From: Halobacteriovoraceae bacterium
GTDB lineage: Bacteria; Bdellovibrionota; Bacteriovoracia; Bacteriovoracales; Bacteriovoracaceae
DNA length: 64,000 bases
Direction of reading: 5' to 3'
Assembly: GCA_002713145.1 (NCBI GenBank)
Contig: PAVS01000005.1
Coordinates: 219,048-283,047 of the forward strand
A program made the position numbers and the translations under genes. The notes under the pieces were generated by a model that did no database searches, was not told the origin of the DNA, and saw nothing but the letters and a program-made list of their open reading frames with translations. This document shows, piece by piece, positions 8,234 to 16,990 of the stretch. The stretch's first letter is position 1; the number at the start of each line of letters is the position of its first letter.

Positions 8234-9466
8234 ATGAAAAAATACACAACTGAATTTTTAAAAGATATGCCAAAGTCGGATGTGCATCTCCATCTTGATG
8301 GATCCATGCGAGTTGATTCTTTAATAGAAATGGCGCAAAAATTAAAAATTGATTTACCGGCTTATTCAACGGAAGGTTTAAAAGAATTGGTTTTTAAATC
8401 CCATTACGCTAATTTAGGTGAGTACCTCCACGGTTTTCAGTACACATGTTCAGTACTTCGTGATTTAGAAAATATTGAGAGAGCATCCTATGAATTGGCG
8501 ATCGATTGTCAAAAAGAAGGTGTGAACTATATTGAAGTGAGGTTTGCTCCTCAACTTCTCGTTGATCATAGCAAAGGGCTTACCATTGAAACAGTTTTAA
8601 CAGCTTGTAATGATGGTCTTCAAAGAGCAAAGAAAGAATACAATAACTCTAAAGCGGTAAAAATAGAACACAAGCCTGAATTTCATTACGGAATCATCAA
8701 CTGTGCTATGCGGATGTTCGGACCGAAAGGTTTTTCTCCTTATTATACAAATCTTTATAAAATGATGAACTACGCCAGAGACATGCAAGTTATCACCATG
8801 GCCGCGATGGAAATGGTAAGGGCCTCCGTCAAACTAAGAGACGATAAAGGACTTCCTATTGCAGGAATTGATTTAGCTGGGCAAGAAGAAGGCTATCCAG
8901 CTCGAAAATTTAAAGACGTGTATGCCTATGCCCATAAAAACTTTATGCATAAAACAGTTCATGCAGGTGAAGCCTACGGTGCAGAAAGTATTTTCGAAGC
9001 CATTACCGAGTGTTATGCAGATAGAATTGGTCATGGCTACTCACTCTTTATGCCAGAGCGTATACAAGCGGAAAACATCACCGATAAAAAACGCTATATT
9101 GAGCAACTTGCTTCCTTTATTGCTGATAAGAGAACTGTTATTGAAGTTTGTCTAACCAGTAATTTACAAACAAATCCTGAAATCAAATCCATCAAAGAGC
9201 ATAAGTTTAAAAATATGTTGGAAAATAGAATGGCCACAACCATCTGTACCGATAATAGACTTGTTTCAAACACCACTGTCACAAATGAGTACAAGCTTGC
9301 CACTGATAATTTTGATATACCACTCAAAAGACTCAAAGATATTGTGGCCTATGGCTTTAAGAAAAGCTTTTATCCTGGAAACTACGTGGAAAAAAGAGAG
9401 TACGCTAAATTAAATATGCAGTACTTTGATCAAATATGTGAAAAACATAAGATTAGTTCAAAGTAG
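8234..9466 (+). CDS. add: Adenosine deaminase family protein
   Basis: Metal-dependent amidohydrolase that converts adenosine to inosine. Motifs in order: SDVHLHLDGS with H18 and H20, GIDLAGQEEGYP, HAGEAYG with the acid/base glutamate, DRIGHG, and CTDNRLVSNT where many family members have TDDP. The TDNRL variant is also found in some bacterial lineages. 410 residues is longer than the roughly 335 of E. coli Add, with extra sequence around 135-180. It lies three bases after the aminotransferase, so it appears to be in the lysine-riboswitch transcript, an unexpected place. A related deaminase substrate is possible. Confidence 0.85.
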   Translation: MKKYTTEFLKDMPKSDVHLHLDGSMRVDSLIEMAQKLKIDLPAYSTEGLKELVFKSHYANLGEYLHGFQYTCSVLRDLENIERASYELAIDCQKEGVNYIEVRFAPQLLVDHSKGLTIETVLTACNDGLQRAKKEYNNSKAVKIEHKPEFHYGIINCAMRMFGPKGFSPYYTNLYKMMNYARDMQVITMAAMEMVRASVKLRDDKGLPIAGIDLAGQEEGYPARKFKDVYAYAHKNFMHKTVHAGEAYGAESIFEAITECYADRIGHGYSLFMPERIQAENITDKKRYIEQLASFIADKRTVIEVCLTSNLQTNPEIKSIKEHKFKNMLENRMATTICTDNRLVSNTTVTNEYKLATDNFDIPLKRLKDIVAYGFKKSFYPGNYVEKREYAKLNMQYFDQICEKHKISSK

Positions 9467-9755
9467 TGACATGTTGAATTAAGACATAAGGCTGTATAAT
9501 AATAAATTTAAATTGTTTTTTGAATTGATCTTCTTCAAAAGCTTTACTATCAATATCATCAGTTTTAGTAATCAGCCCTTCATCTAGCCAAAGTTTAATG
9601 AACTGAACCTTGTCTTGAGCGATAGCGACTCCAACGTCCAAAAGATCCAATTGAGAAGAGATAAGCAGAACTGCTCCTCGTTCCACATGAGGTTTAATCA
9701 TTGACCAATCAGCTTCTTCAATTTCTGTTTTTAATTTTTCTTTTAAATCATCCAT
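9453..9755 (-). CDS. DUF2288 family protein
   Basis: Small soluble protein of 100 residues. The family-like features are ADWSMIKPHVERGAVLLIS near the N-terminus, LDLLDVGVAIAQDK, then an acidic stretch and FIIIQPYVLIQH. No function is known. Its 3' end overlaps that of the convergent adenosine deaminase gene by 14 bases, leaving no room for a terminator between them. Confidence 0.75.
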   Translation of the reverse strand: MDDLKEKLKTEIEEADWSMIKPHVERGAVLLISSQLDLLDVGVAIAQDKVQFIKLWLDEGLITKTDDIDSKAFEEDQFKKQFKFIIIQPYVLIQHVTTLN

Positions 9756-9764
9756 TACATCGAT

Positions 9765-9770
9765 TATAAT
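9765..9770 (+). promoter_or_regulatory. -10 box of a possibly leaderless DUF1499 gene
   Basis: A perfect TATAAT ends six bases before the ATG at 9777. There is no Shine-Dalgarno and no room for one downstream of the expected start site. No clear -35 box. Confidence 0.45.
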
Positions 9771-9776
9771 AAAAGC

Positions 9777-10256
9777 ATGGGTATATTAAAAACAATTTCT
9801 AAAGTTCTTTTATTCTTAATTTTAGCGGCCATACTATTTTTCTTAGTTAGACTGCTTCTGCTGGCCCGAGAAAGCCAGAATATGCAGGTCGCTTCGACTT
9901 ATAATATGCAAAACAATTCGTTAGCCCCTTGTTCAGACAAGCCCAATTGTGTCAGTTCTTTTGCCCCTCAAGCCTCAACTCATTATATCCCAGCTATTTC
10001 TCTGAATGCGACCCAATGGAGCCAGGCGAAAGCTTTTTTCGACCATTGTAATTTACTTTCGGATAAACCTCATTATGTTCATTATGCCTGTGCCACCAGT
10101 GCCTTTGGTTTTGTAGATGATGTAGAACTTCTTTATTTACCAGAGACCAATGAACTCCACATGAGGTCTCAATCCAGAGTGGGCTACTCTGATTTAGGTG
10201 CCAATAGAGATCGTATCAATGAACTTATCTCCCACTTAAAATTTCAAAATGACTAA
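9777..10256 (+). CDS. DUF1499 family membrane-anchored protein
   Basis: 159 residues. One N-terminal transmembrane segment at about 8-30 ([18 protein letters not shown]) is followed by a DUF1499 domain: [32 protein letters not shown] and [18 protein letters not shown]. The domain is probably periplasmic and of unknown function. The start has no ribosome-binding site and sits just after a TATAAT. The end overlaps the convergent msrAB gene by four bases. Confidence 0.8.
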   Translation: MGILKTISKVLLFLILAAILFFLVRLLLLARESQNMQVASTYNMQNNSLAPCSDKPNCVSSFAPQASTHYIPAISLNATQWSQAKAFFDHCNLLSDKPHYVHYACATSAFGFVDDVELLYLPETNELHMRSQSRVGYSDLGANRDRINELISHLKFQND

Positions 10257-11290
10257 TCAAAAAGCTTAGAGTACTTTTCAAGATTATTCTCTTTGAGTTT
10301 TTCTTTAGGAATAAATTTGAGCGCTGCTGAGTTTATACAATAGCGCATACCAGTAGGTTTGGGTCCATCGTTAAAGACGTGGCCTAGATGTGAGTCAGCA
10401 TATCTTGATCTGACTTCAATCCTCTCCATGCCTAAAGTAGAATCGTGTTTCTCGATCACTAAATTTGGCTCTAGAGGCTTGGTAAACGAAGGCCAACCAG
10501 TACCCGATTTAAATTTATCTTGAGAGCTAAAAAGTGGTTCATTTGAAACAATATCCACATAAATGCCTTCTTTTTTATGGTCCCAATATTTATTCTCAAA
10601 TGGCTTTTCAGTAGCATCCTCTTGGGTGACTTGATACTGAATATCACTCAGTTTTTTCTTAAGCTCTTTTTGTGACAGTTTTTTATACTTTTCTTGATTT
10701 AAAAAAGTTTCTCCCTCTTTCCAGTACTTTTCAAGAAAATCATCTCTTCCACTGGCACTCCGGTAGTATTTGTACTTAGCTTTTGTGATCAAACTTTTTT
10801 TATAATAATCTTGGTGATACTCCTCAGCTTTATAAAAATTTTTAAATTCTATAAGAGGAGTAGAAACTTTTTTATCAAATTTTTTTAAATCCTGGAGGGT
10901 CTTTTTTGATCTCTCTGCAACTTTTTTTTGCTCATTGTTATGATAGAAAATTGCTGGTGAATATTGAAACCCTCTATCCACAAACTGCCCCTTATTGTCC
11001 GTTGGATTTATATTTTGCCAAAAGATCTCAACTAATCTCTCATAGCTCACCAATTGAGGATCATAGATTATCTGCACTGCCTCACGGTGCTGAGTAGACC
11101 CACTTGAGACTTGCTTATAAGTGGGATTTTTTTTCTCGCCCCCACTATAGCCTGAGATGACTTCTTTCACTCCTACCAGTTTTTCAAAAGGAGGCTCCAT
11201 ACACCAAAAACACCCTCCAGCAAAAGTTGCTTTTTCCCACTTTGCATGAGCACTGACACTAAGAATAAGCATGAAAAACAATAGACGCAT
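10253..11290 (-). CDS. msrAB: Exported methionine sulfoxide reductase, MsrA-MsrB fusion
   Basis: Repairs oxidised methionine of both stereochemistries in envelope proteins. A signal peptide covers about residues 1-16 (ending SVSAHA). MsrA comes next with catalytic Cys27 in [11 protein letters not shown]. MsrB follows, with [32 protein letters not shown] and its catalytic cysteine. The MsrB half shows no CxxC zinc pairs, as in PilB-like fusions. I moved the start from 11311 to the ATG at 11290: AAGGAG lies upstream of it, and the signal peptide then begins correctly. 345 residues. Confidence 0.93.
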   Translation of the reverse strand: MRLLFFMLILSVSAHAKWEKATFAGGCFWCMEPPFEKLVGVKEVISGYSGGEKKNPTYKQVSSGSTQHREAVQIIYDPQLVSYERLVEIFWQNINPTDNKGQFVDRGFQYSPAIFYHNNEQKKVAERSKKTLQDLKKFDKKVSTPLIEFKNFYKAEEYHQDYYKKSLITKAKYKYYRSASGRDDFLEKYWKEGETFLNQEKYKKLSQKELKKKLSDIQYQVTQEDATEKPFENKYWDHKKEGIYVDIVSNEPLFSSQDKFKSGTGWPSFTKPLEPNLVIEKHDSTLGMERIEVRSRYADSHLGHVFNDGPKPTGMRYCINSAALKFIPKEKLKENNLEKYSKLFD

Positions 11291-11343
11291 GATAACTCCT
11301 TGATTATTCATTATAGCATCAATTAAAAATTTTCATGTTAGAT

Positions 11344-12846
11344 TTATGTAAGATTTTTTGAAAGGGCCACTTTGATGCGAGTAAATTGACCTTCTACGCT
11401 GTCGATACTCATATTTCCACCGTGTAAATCGATGATTTCATTAACTAAATGCATTCCGAGTCCAGTGCCCTCTCCCGTTGGCTTGGTGGTAAAAAAAGGA
11501 TCATTAATTTTCAAAAGATCATCGGGTGAGATTCCAATACCATTATCTTCAATTTCAATAAAAACAAAATTCTCGTTTTGATCCGTCTTGATTTTTATAA
11601 GTGGCTGAAAATCAGATTTTTCTGATTCTTTTTTCTTAAGGGCATAAAAAGCATTATCGAGAATATTGATCAGAGCCCTGGATATATCCGGTAAAGAGAG
11701 TTTGATAGGTTTTATATCAGATAAGGAGAGCTCTGTTTTTACTTTGTTTTTCTCCATCATACTTGTGGAGTCAAAGTAGAATTGAATGGCTTCTTCAATG
11801 ATGGCATTGATATTATGAAAAGCTAAATCTCGCTTGTGCTTGCGTGAGTGCATGAGCATATTTTTGATGATGACATCAGCTCGATCAACATTTTTTTCTA
11901 TAAACTGGCTGACTTTTTTTAGTTTTGTTTGTTCCGCCTCAAACCTTTGTGCGATTTCTTTATTTACTTTAAACAACTCATCTCTGAAGTCATCAAAGCT
12001 TGTCACGCTGTCTTTTATTAAAAAATTATTATTTTTGATGATGTTCAGAGGATTCTTAATTTCATGCGCAATACCTGCTGTAAGAGTCCCCACCATGGCC
12101 AATTTCTCTTTATTTATCACTTCTTGTTGAGCAACATCTAACTGCTTTGAAGTTTCATCAAGTTGAGAAGAAAGCAAGCTTGTTAATTGTAAGTATATTT
12201 TATGATTCACCATCACGGGAAATAAAACTGAAGCACAGTAGGTTAAAAAAAGAGCAAAGGAAAAGCCAAAAACAGAGAATCTTATATCTGTAAGAGGTCT
12301 TAAAAAAGGATAATCCAACAGGTGAATCCCCCACAGAAAGACGATGACTAAAAAAAGTCGATCCACACTTTTGATTTCGGAAGTATTTTCTTTTTCTGAT
12401 TTTTTAGCATGCTTTATTTTTTTTACCCCTTGCCAAAAAACATAAAACTGAGGGGCGGTAACACCTACTCCTATAATGGCCCCTAAAAACCAAAACTCTC
12501 TAAAGCCTAGAAGGTAAAAAAGAACACTCAAAAAATAGCATAGAATAAGAAAACCTAATTTCTTGCGCCAAGAATAAGAGAGCTCAAAAAGTCTTGCGGT
12601 TAATTCACCTAGGGCAATACTACTTAGACCAGCAAAAATAAAAGAAAAGTAAAGTTGTGCTGGACCTATCTCTCCTAGAAGTACATCTGAAGTAAAAAAG
12701 ATAAATGCGCCACACCAAATGATGGTAGCGCAAAGGTAGTCAGTATTTTTATTGTAAATTCTATAGAGAGTAAGGGAGACGAAAATATCACAGAGCTGAA
12801 CACAACCAAGTACGATTAATAAGACTGATAAAAATGTATGATCCAT
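11344..12846 (-). CDS. Membrane sensor histidine kinase, orphan
   Basis: 500 residues. Six to seven hydrophobic segments fill about residues 5-215, with no large periplasmic loop, suggesting a sensor in or near the membrane. The dimerisation H-box has H261 in GIAHEIKNPLN, then the N-box NILDNAFYAL, G1 DNGIGIS, the F-box and G2 GTGLGMHLV. No response regulator lies next to it, so its partner is elsewhere. The signal sensed cannot be told. Confidence 0.9.
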   Translation of the reverse strand: MDHTFLSVLLIVLGCVQLCDIFVSLTLYRIYNKNTDYLCATIIWCGAFIFFTSDVLLGEIGPAQLYFSFIFAGLSSIALGELTARLFELSYSWRKKLGFLILCYFLSVLFYLLGFREFWFLGAIIGVGVTAPQFYVFWQGVKKIKHAKKSEKENTSEIKSVDRLFLVIVFLWGIHLLDYPFLRPLTDIRFSVFGFSFALFLTYCASVLFPVMVNHKIYLQLTSLLSSQLDETSKQLDVAQQEVINKEKLAMVGTLTAGIAHEIKNPLNIIKNNNFLIKDSVTSFDDFRDELFKVNKEIAQRFEAEQTKLKKVSQFIEKNVDRADVIIKNMLMHSRKHKRDLAFHNINAIIEEAIQFYFDSTSMMEKNKVKTELSLSDIKPIKLSLPDISRALINILDNAFYALKKKESEKSDFQPLIKIKTDQNENFVFIEIEDNGIGISPDDLLKINDPFFTTKPTGEGTGLGMHLVNEIIDLHGGNMSIDSVEGQFTRIKVALSKNLT

Positions 12847-12899
12847 TAAATAATCTTAGTTTTAACGTACTTAGTTGTAAACTTAAGCTGTTTTTTTAA

Positions 12900-13613
12900 T
12901 TAAAAGTCTTCAATAAGCTGTGCTAGGTCAGGGTCATCAATAAATGGATTTCGATTACCTTGAACTGTTTCAATAAAGTCATTTCTTGCTAACTCATCGC
13001 TATCAACAGGATCAATAAGATGCCACTGTCTTAGAAAAAACTCTTCATAAGCTGGAATACGCATATTATAGCGAAGGGCAAAGTAGAAAAGTGCTCTTGC
13101 TACATTTCCTTTATGCTCTTCAGGTGGTTCAAAACCTCTGGCTCCAGTTTGAGAAATAGTCCCAACTGAAGAAGCTTGACACTCATGAGAGAGAACTTGT
13201 CCATTTTTAAACTGATTAAAGTAATGATTGCCACGAGTCGAATTTGCTCTTGAATTGGTTGGATACAAGTGATGCAAATCTGCTTTTTGATAGCTTCTAC
13301 TTTCTGATCTATTAAATCGTGACTGAGGCCATGTATGCTCGATATTTATTTTGGTATGATCAGGCATAGTATTTGGAGATATTCTCTCTCTATACTGAAT
13401 TAAACAGTAAACGTCCCTGACAAAGTATCCTTTATGATCTTGATCGAGGTGGATATTCTGCATAACGTACTTACGAGACTGAGAATAACTTGTTAAAGGT
13501 CTATGACCGTCTAAAGTCATCTGCTTGATTTCTTCGCGATATTCGTCGAACAAAACTGTTCTGGCAAAACTCGCTGTACTCATCATGAGTAATACTAAGA
13601 GTAGTTTAGTCAT
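12900..13613 (-). CDS. endA: Secreted endonuclease I (EndA/Vvn-type)
   Basis: Exported DNA/RNA endonuclease. A signal peptide (about 1-18, MTKLLLVLLMMSTASFA) precedes the Endonuclease_1 domain. Motifs are IEHTWPQSRF with the catalytic histidine, KADLHHLYPTNSRANS, and RGNHYFNQ with a metal-binding pattern. I chose the ATG at 13613, which has CGGAGAAATTT before it, over the longer track ORF. 237 residues, typical length. In a predator this enzyme could help break down prey nucleic acid, which is inference. Confidence 0.9.
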   Translation of the reverse strand: MTKLLLVLLMMSTASFARTVLFDEYREEIKQMTLDGHRPLTSYSQSRKYVMQNIHLDQDHKGYFVRDVYCLIQYRERISPNTMPDHTKINIEHTWPQSRFNRSESRSYQKADLHHLYPTNSRANSTRGNHYFNQFKNGQVLSHECQASSVGTISQTGARGFEPPEEHKGNVARALFYFALRYNMRIPAYEEFFLRQWHLIDPVDSDELARNDFIETVQGNRNPFIDDPDLAQLIEDF

Positions 13614-13760
13614 AAATTTCTCCGGTTGATAAAAATTTACCGTGAAGCTTACGTTTTTAAAAGTAAAAATAATAAAAAAATTAAGTTTTACTAATAAAAG
13701 TTTAACGCATAGCAAATTTCAATATTTTCAGTTTTTTATAGGCACTTTTCTATTTTAGTC

Positions 13761-13766
13761 TATAAT
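13761..13766 (+). promoter_or_regulatory. -10 box of a possibly leaderless mipA-like gene
   Basis: A perfect TATAAT ends seven bases before the ATG at 13774, leaving no space for a Shine-Dalgarno sequence after the likely start site. The -35 region is poor. Confidence 0.45.
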
Positions 13767-13773
13767 CTCATAC

Positions 13774-14613
13774 ATGTTTAAACTCCCCGTTATTTGCCTG
13801 CTCTTGCTTCCTTTTACTTTCATTACCGCCAAAGAGGCTAAACCTCTTTATGAATGGGGTGTCGTTGGGGGGGTGGCGCGAACTCCTCACTACCCCGCAG
13901 CAGCAGATTCCAGCACTTATTATCTGACTTTTCCCTCTTTCATATACAGAGGGCTCACTTTTAGAAATGATGATAAAGGTTTCAGAGCTCGTTTTTTAAC
14001 CACCACAAATCTAGATTTAGATTTAAGCTTTGGAGGCTCTTTTCCTGCTGATTCAGAAGACAATAAAGCACGCTCCGGCATGGATGACTTAGATCTTTTA
14101 TTAGAATTCGGACCTAGGCTCAGTTATATTCTTCACAAAAACAATGGGCATGAGTGGGAGATTGAACTCCCTCTTCGTTATGTGTTTTCTACTGATTTTA
14201 ATTTTACCAGTCATAGAGGTTATAGGCTGCAGCCTCAGTTGGATTATCGCTATAAATTCTTTGAGTATTTTATCTTGAGTATGGGGTATAAGCTTAATTA
14301 TGCCACGGAGAAACTTTCTGATTATTTTTATGAAGTAGATGATAAGGATATTATTCCTAATATTCGTGAACGTTATAACGCATCTGCAGGGTATATAGGA
14401 CAAGATTTATCAGTCAGCTTCATGGTGAGGTACTTTAAGTTTTTTGGCATTATAGGAGTGAGAACAAGTCAATATCACGATGCAAGTAATGAAGAGTCTC
14501 CTCTCTTTAAATCAAGAGAAAACTCATCAACGTTTATTGCTTTTAATTATTTTTTCTATGCTTCAGAAGAAAAGGCTCCGAAAAACAAATACCTTAGAAC
14601 GCCCACCCAATAA
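13774..14613 (+). CDS. MipA/OmpV-family outer-membrane protein
   Basis: 279 residues with a signal peptide (about 1-19, ending FITAK). The N-terminal family signature is WGVVGGVARTPHYPAAADSS, followed by TFPSFIYRGLTFRNDDKG. Alternating beta strands then suit an outer-membrane barrel. Members include the murein scaffold MipA and OmpV; the specific role is unknown here. The start appears leaderless. The 3' end overlaps the convergent outer-membrane gene by 20 bases. Confidence 0.82.
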   Translation: MFKLPVICLLLLPFTFITAKEAKPLYEWGVVGGVARTPHYPAAADSSTYYLTFPSFIYRGLTFRNDDKGFRARFLTTTNLDLDLSFGGSFPADSEDNKARSGMDDLDLLLEFGPRLSYILHKNNGHEWEIELPLRYVFSTDFNFTSHRGYRLQPQLDYRYKFFEYFILSMGYKLNYATEKLSDYFYEVDDKDIIPNIRERYNASAGYIGQDLSVSFMVRYFKFFGIIGVRTSQYHDASNEESPLFKSRENSSTFIAFNYFFYASEEKAPKNKYLRTPTQ

Positions 14614-15139
14614 AAAGTTCAACTCCCCAGGTTCCAAAGGCAGGAACATTTTCTTTTTGAGTGTTACCGTTATCATCTTCGAGTTCAACCTCGTCACCGA
14701 AATCGTAAACACCTAAGAACCCTCCGAGGGCCACATTAAAATGATCCCACTGCCAATGATGACCGAATTGCCCTATGAGTCCTAGGGAACTAATTGATCC
14801 AGAAAATTCTTCATCGTCAATTTCAGAAGTTAAATCCATATTAAGTTGAGAGATCTGTCCCCCAGCATAGTAGCCTTGTTCAAAAGCTTTATTCCACCAA
14901 TAATCAAATCGCACATGTCCTTCGGTCGCTTTAAAGTCTACATCGAGAAGAGTTGTCTCCCAAAGCGTCCCCCCTACTCCTAAGGACCAATTATCAACCA
15001 AAGCATATTGTGCTTCTAAATTATTTGACCCCATGAGCAGTCCAATAGGATTTGTCCTGACATTGATATTATGTGCGTGAACAGTAAATGATGACAGACA
15101 CAGAATGAGAAAAAAAACCTTATATTTAAGATTCATCAT
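14594..15139 (-). CDS. Small outer-membrane beta-barrel protein at the end of the uracil operon
   Basis: 181 residues. A signal peptide (ending TVHAH) is followed by short amphipathic strands, and the protein ends in WAF, a terminal aromatic as expected for Bam-inserted barrels. I cannot assign a family. The start overlaps the upp stop by four bases (ATGA), so it is co-translated with the pyrimidine genes and may take part in base or nucleoside uptake (inference). The end overlaps mipA-like convergently. Confidence 0.65.
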   Translation of the reverse strand: MMNLKYKVFFLILCLSSFTVHAHNINVRTNPIGLLMGSNNLEAQYALVDNWSLGVGGTLWETTLLDVDFKATEGHVRFDYWWNKAFEQGYYAGGQISQLNMDLTSEIDDEEFSGSISSLGLIGQFGHHWQWDHFNVALGGFLGVYDFGDEVELEDDNGNTQKENVPAFGTWGVELFIGWAF

Positions 15140-15765
15140 TTGGTTCCAAACAACCTATCACCAGCATCCCCTATCCCAGGAACCAGATAACCTTTATCAT
15201 TAATTTCTTCATTCCCTTTAAGAGTATAGATATCGACATCAGGATGAAATTCATGCACACGTTTCACACCAGAAGGACAAGTGAGCATGGTCAGTAATTT
15301 AATCTTACCTACTTCATATTGTTTTAATCGATCAATACTGGCAACGGCAGTATCACCTGTGGCAAGCAGGGGATCTAATAACAAGATCGTCTTATCTTTA
15401 ACATCCGTAGGAAGTTTAAAATAATACTCGACAGTGTTATTAATAAACTTATCGCGATAAATTCCAATATGTCCTGATTGGCTAAAAGGAAGCACTTCCA
15501 ACATCGATTCCAGCATCCCATTTCCTGCACGCATAATAGAGACAATGACCGGTGGTCTCGTTACTTTTCGTACATTTGCTTTTGAGAGAGGAGACTCTAC
15601 GGTGCAATCTTCAAGTTCTATATCTCTTGTTGCTTCAAAACCTAAAAACTTAGTCAGTTCTCTGATAATATTTCTAAATTCTGCAGACCCGGTATTTTTG
15701 TCTCTCAAAAATGCAAGCTTATGTTCAATAAGAGGGTGTTCAATTTGAATTAATTTTTTACTCAT
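15136..15765 (-). CDS. upp: Uracil phosphoribosyltransferase
   Basis: Converts uracil plus PRPP to UMP. The PRPP-binding loop LLLDPLLATGDTAVASIDRLK is present, and the C-terminus GDAGDRLFGTK is typical of UPRT. 209 residues, full length. It lies 19 bases after the DUF1688 gene in the same direction. In the fungal URC pathway UPRT activity is required for uracil breakdown, so here it may feed catabolism as well as salvage. Confidence 0.95.
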   Translation of the reverse strand: MSKKLIQIEHPLIEHKLAFLRDKNTGSAEFRNIIRELTKFLGFEATRDIELEDCTVESPLSKANVRKVTRPPVIVSIMRAGNGMLESMLEVLPFSQSGHIGIYRDKFINNTVEYYFKLPTDVKDKTILLLDPLLATGDTAVASIDRLKQYEVGKIKLLTMLTCPSGVKRVHEFHPDVDIYTLKGNEEINDKGYLVPGIGDAGDRLFGTK

Positions 15766-15784
15766 ATCTCTATTTCCTTATGAC

Positions 15785-16990
15785 TTAAAATACTGTTCCA
15801 TCACTTTCAAGTTTCAGTGGAGGAGAGCTATCACTTCTTTTTTGTTTCGCTAATTTTCTACCGGCCCACCAAGTACCACCTTCTAACACTTTGGCCAAGG
15901 GAAAATCAGCAGGAGATTTTTGTAATCGGTTTTGAACTAATTGACCAATACGATCTAAGAGTTGAATCGTCAGAGCACGCCATTCAATGATCAGATCACT
16001 TTGAGGAAGATGGGACTGATTCAAAAGAGAAGGATCTTTTAATTCTATAACGCCGAAATCTAGAAACAATCCTCCATTTCTATATTCTGCAAGACCTGTT
16101 AATTCTTCTGCCCCACTCACACTCAATCCCGCTTCTTCTATGGGGCCGACTAAAGAATAGGTTAACCACTGTGAGAGCTTATGAAAGCAAACAACTGACT
16201 GAGCGGAGAAATCTCCAAAGCTAGAGTAATGCCAAACATCTCCAAGATTTACCCCATGTGATTGTATTCGGCCAGGCCAGATACTTCCAAGGCCTTTTAA
16301 GACCACTTCTAAAATATCTTGGACTTTAAATTGATCACCCTTATGAGCGATAAGATAATCAATCATCCCTCCTGGTCTATCTCCGGGAAAATACTTATTG
16401 TCTTTTACAGTTTCCCCTAATTTTTGAATAAGAGCGACTCTGCCTTGCACACCAACGAGTGGATTGTTCTCATCGACTTGAAAACCTTTTTCAAGTGTCT
16501 CTTTACTGAATGCTTGCAAACCTTTGGCGTCTGCTAAACATTCATTTTTCTCTGAAAAACTACCTTCGAGAAAAAGGTGAAAGCTTGCCACCGCTAACCC
16601 TTCTGATCGATTATAAACTTTATCAATTTCTTTATAACTCCACTCAGGTCCAGCTCCAGCATCTAAAAGTACTGACGTGATGGCCAATTCAATCTTACGA
16701 CGAGCTTTTTCTAAAGAATCACATTGAGCGACTTTATCATCAAAGAGCTTTATGCGATCAACTCCGCCTACTTGAAAATGTCCCCAACGAGAGTGAAAAG
16801 GAATTTTTAAACTAGGATAGTTTTTATAAATAACATCCAAAACAAAATCAGCACAATCATTGAGTTTATTTTCATGGACTTTGAAATGAGTGCCACCTTC
16901 TAATGCGTTTTTATAAACTGCAGCTGTTGTGTCTCTAATGGCTTGAGGAGTGAGAAGATACTCAACATCTTCTTTAGTTAAATCAGTCAT
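15785..16990 (-). CDS. DUF1688 protein, Urc4-like uracil catabolism enzyme
   Basis: 401 residues. Recognisable DUF1688/Urc4 features are YLLTPQAIRDTTAAVY near the N-terminus, FHSRWGHFQVGGVDR, LDAGAGPEWSYKE, and RPGGMIDYLI. In Lachancea kluyveri URC4 is genetically required for uracil catabolism; its exact chemistry was not established as far as I know. It overlaps the RibA-like gene by eight bases and precedes upp. The company of urc1, upp and MMSDH strongly supports the pathway. Confidence 0.85.
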   Translation of the reverse strand: MTDLTKEDVEYLLTPQAIRDTTAAVYKNALEGGTHFKVHENKLNDCADFVLDVIYKNYPSLKIPFHSRWGHFQVGGVDRIKLFDDKVAQCDSLEKARRKIELAITSVLLDAGAGPEWSYKEIDKVYNRSEGLAVASFHLFLEGSFSEKNECLADAKGLQAFSKETLEKGFQVDENNPLVGVQGRVALIQKLGETVKDNKYFPGDRPGGMIDYLIAHKGDQFKVQDILEVVLKGLGSIWPGRIQSHGVNLGDVWHYSSFGDFSAQSVVCFHKLSQWLTYSLVGPIEEAGLSVSGAEELTGLAEYRNGGLFLDFGVIELKDPSLLNQSHLPQSDLIIEWRALTIQLLDRIGQLVQNRLQKSPADFPLAKVLEGGTWWAGRKLAKQKRSDSSPPLKLESDGTVF

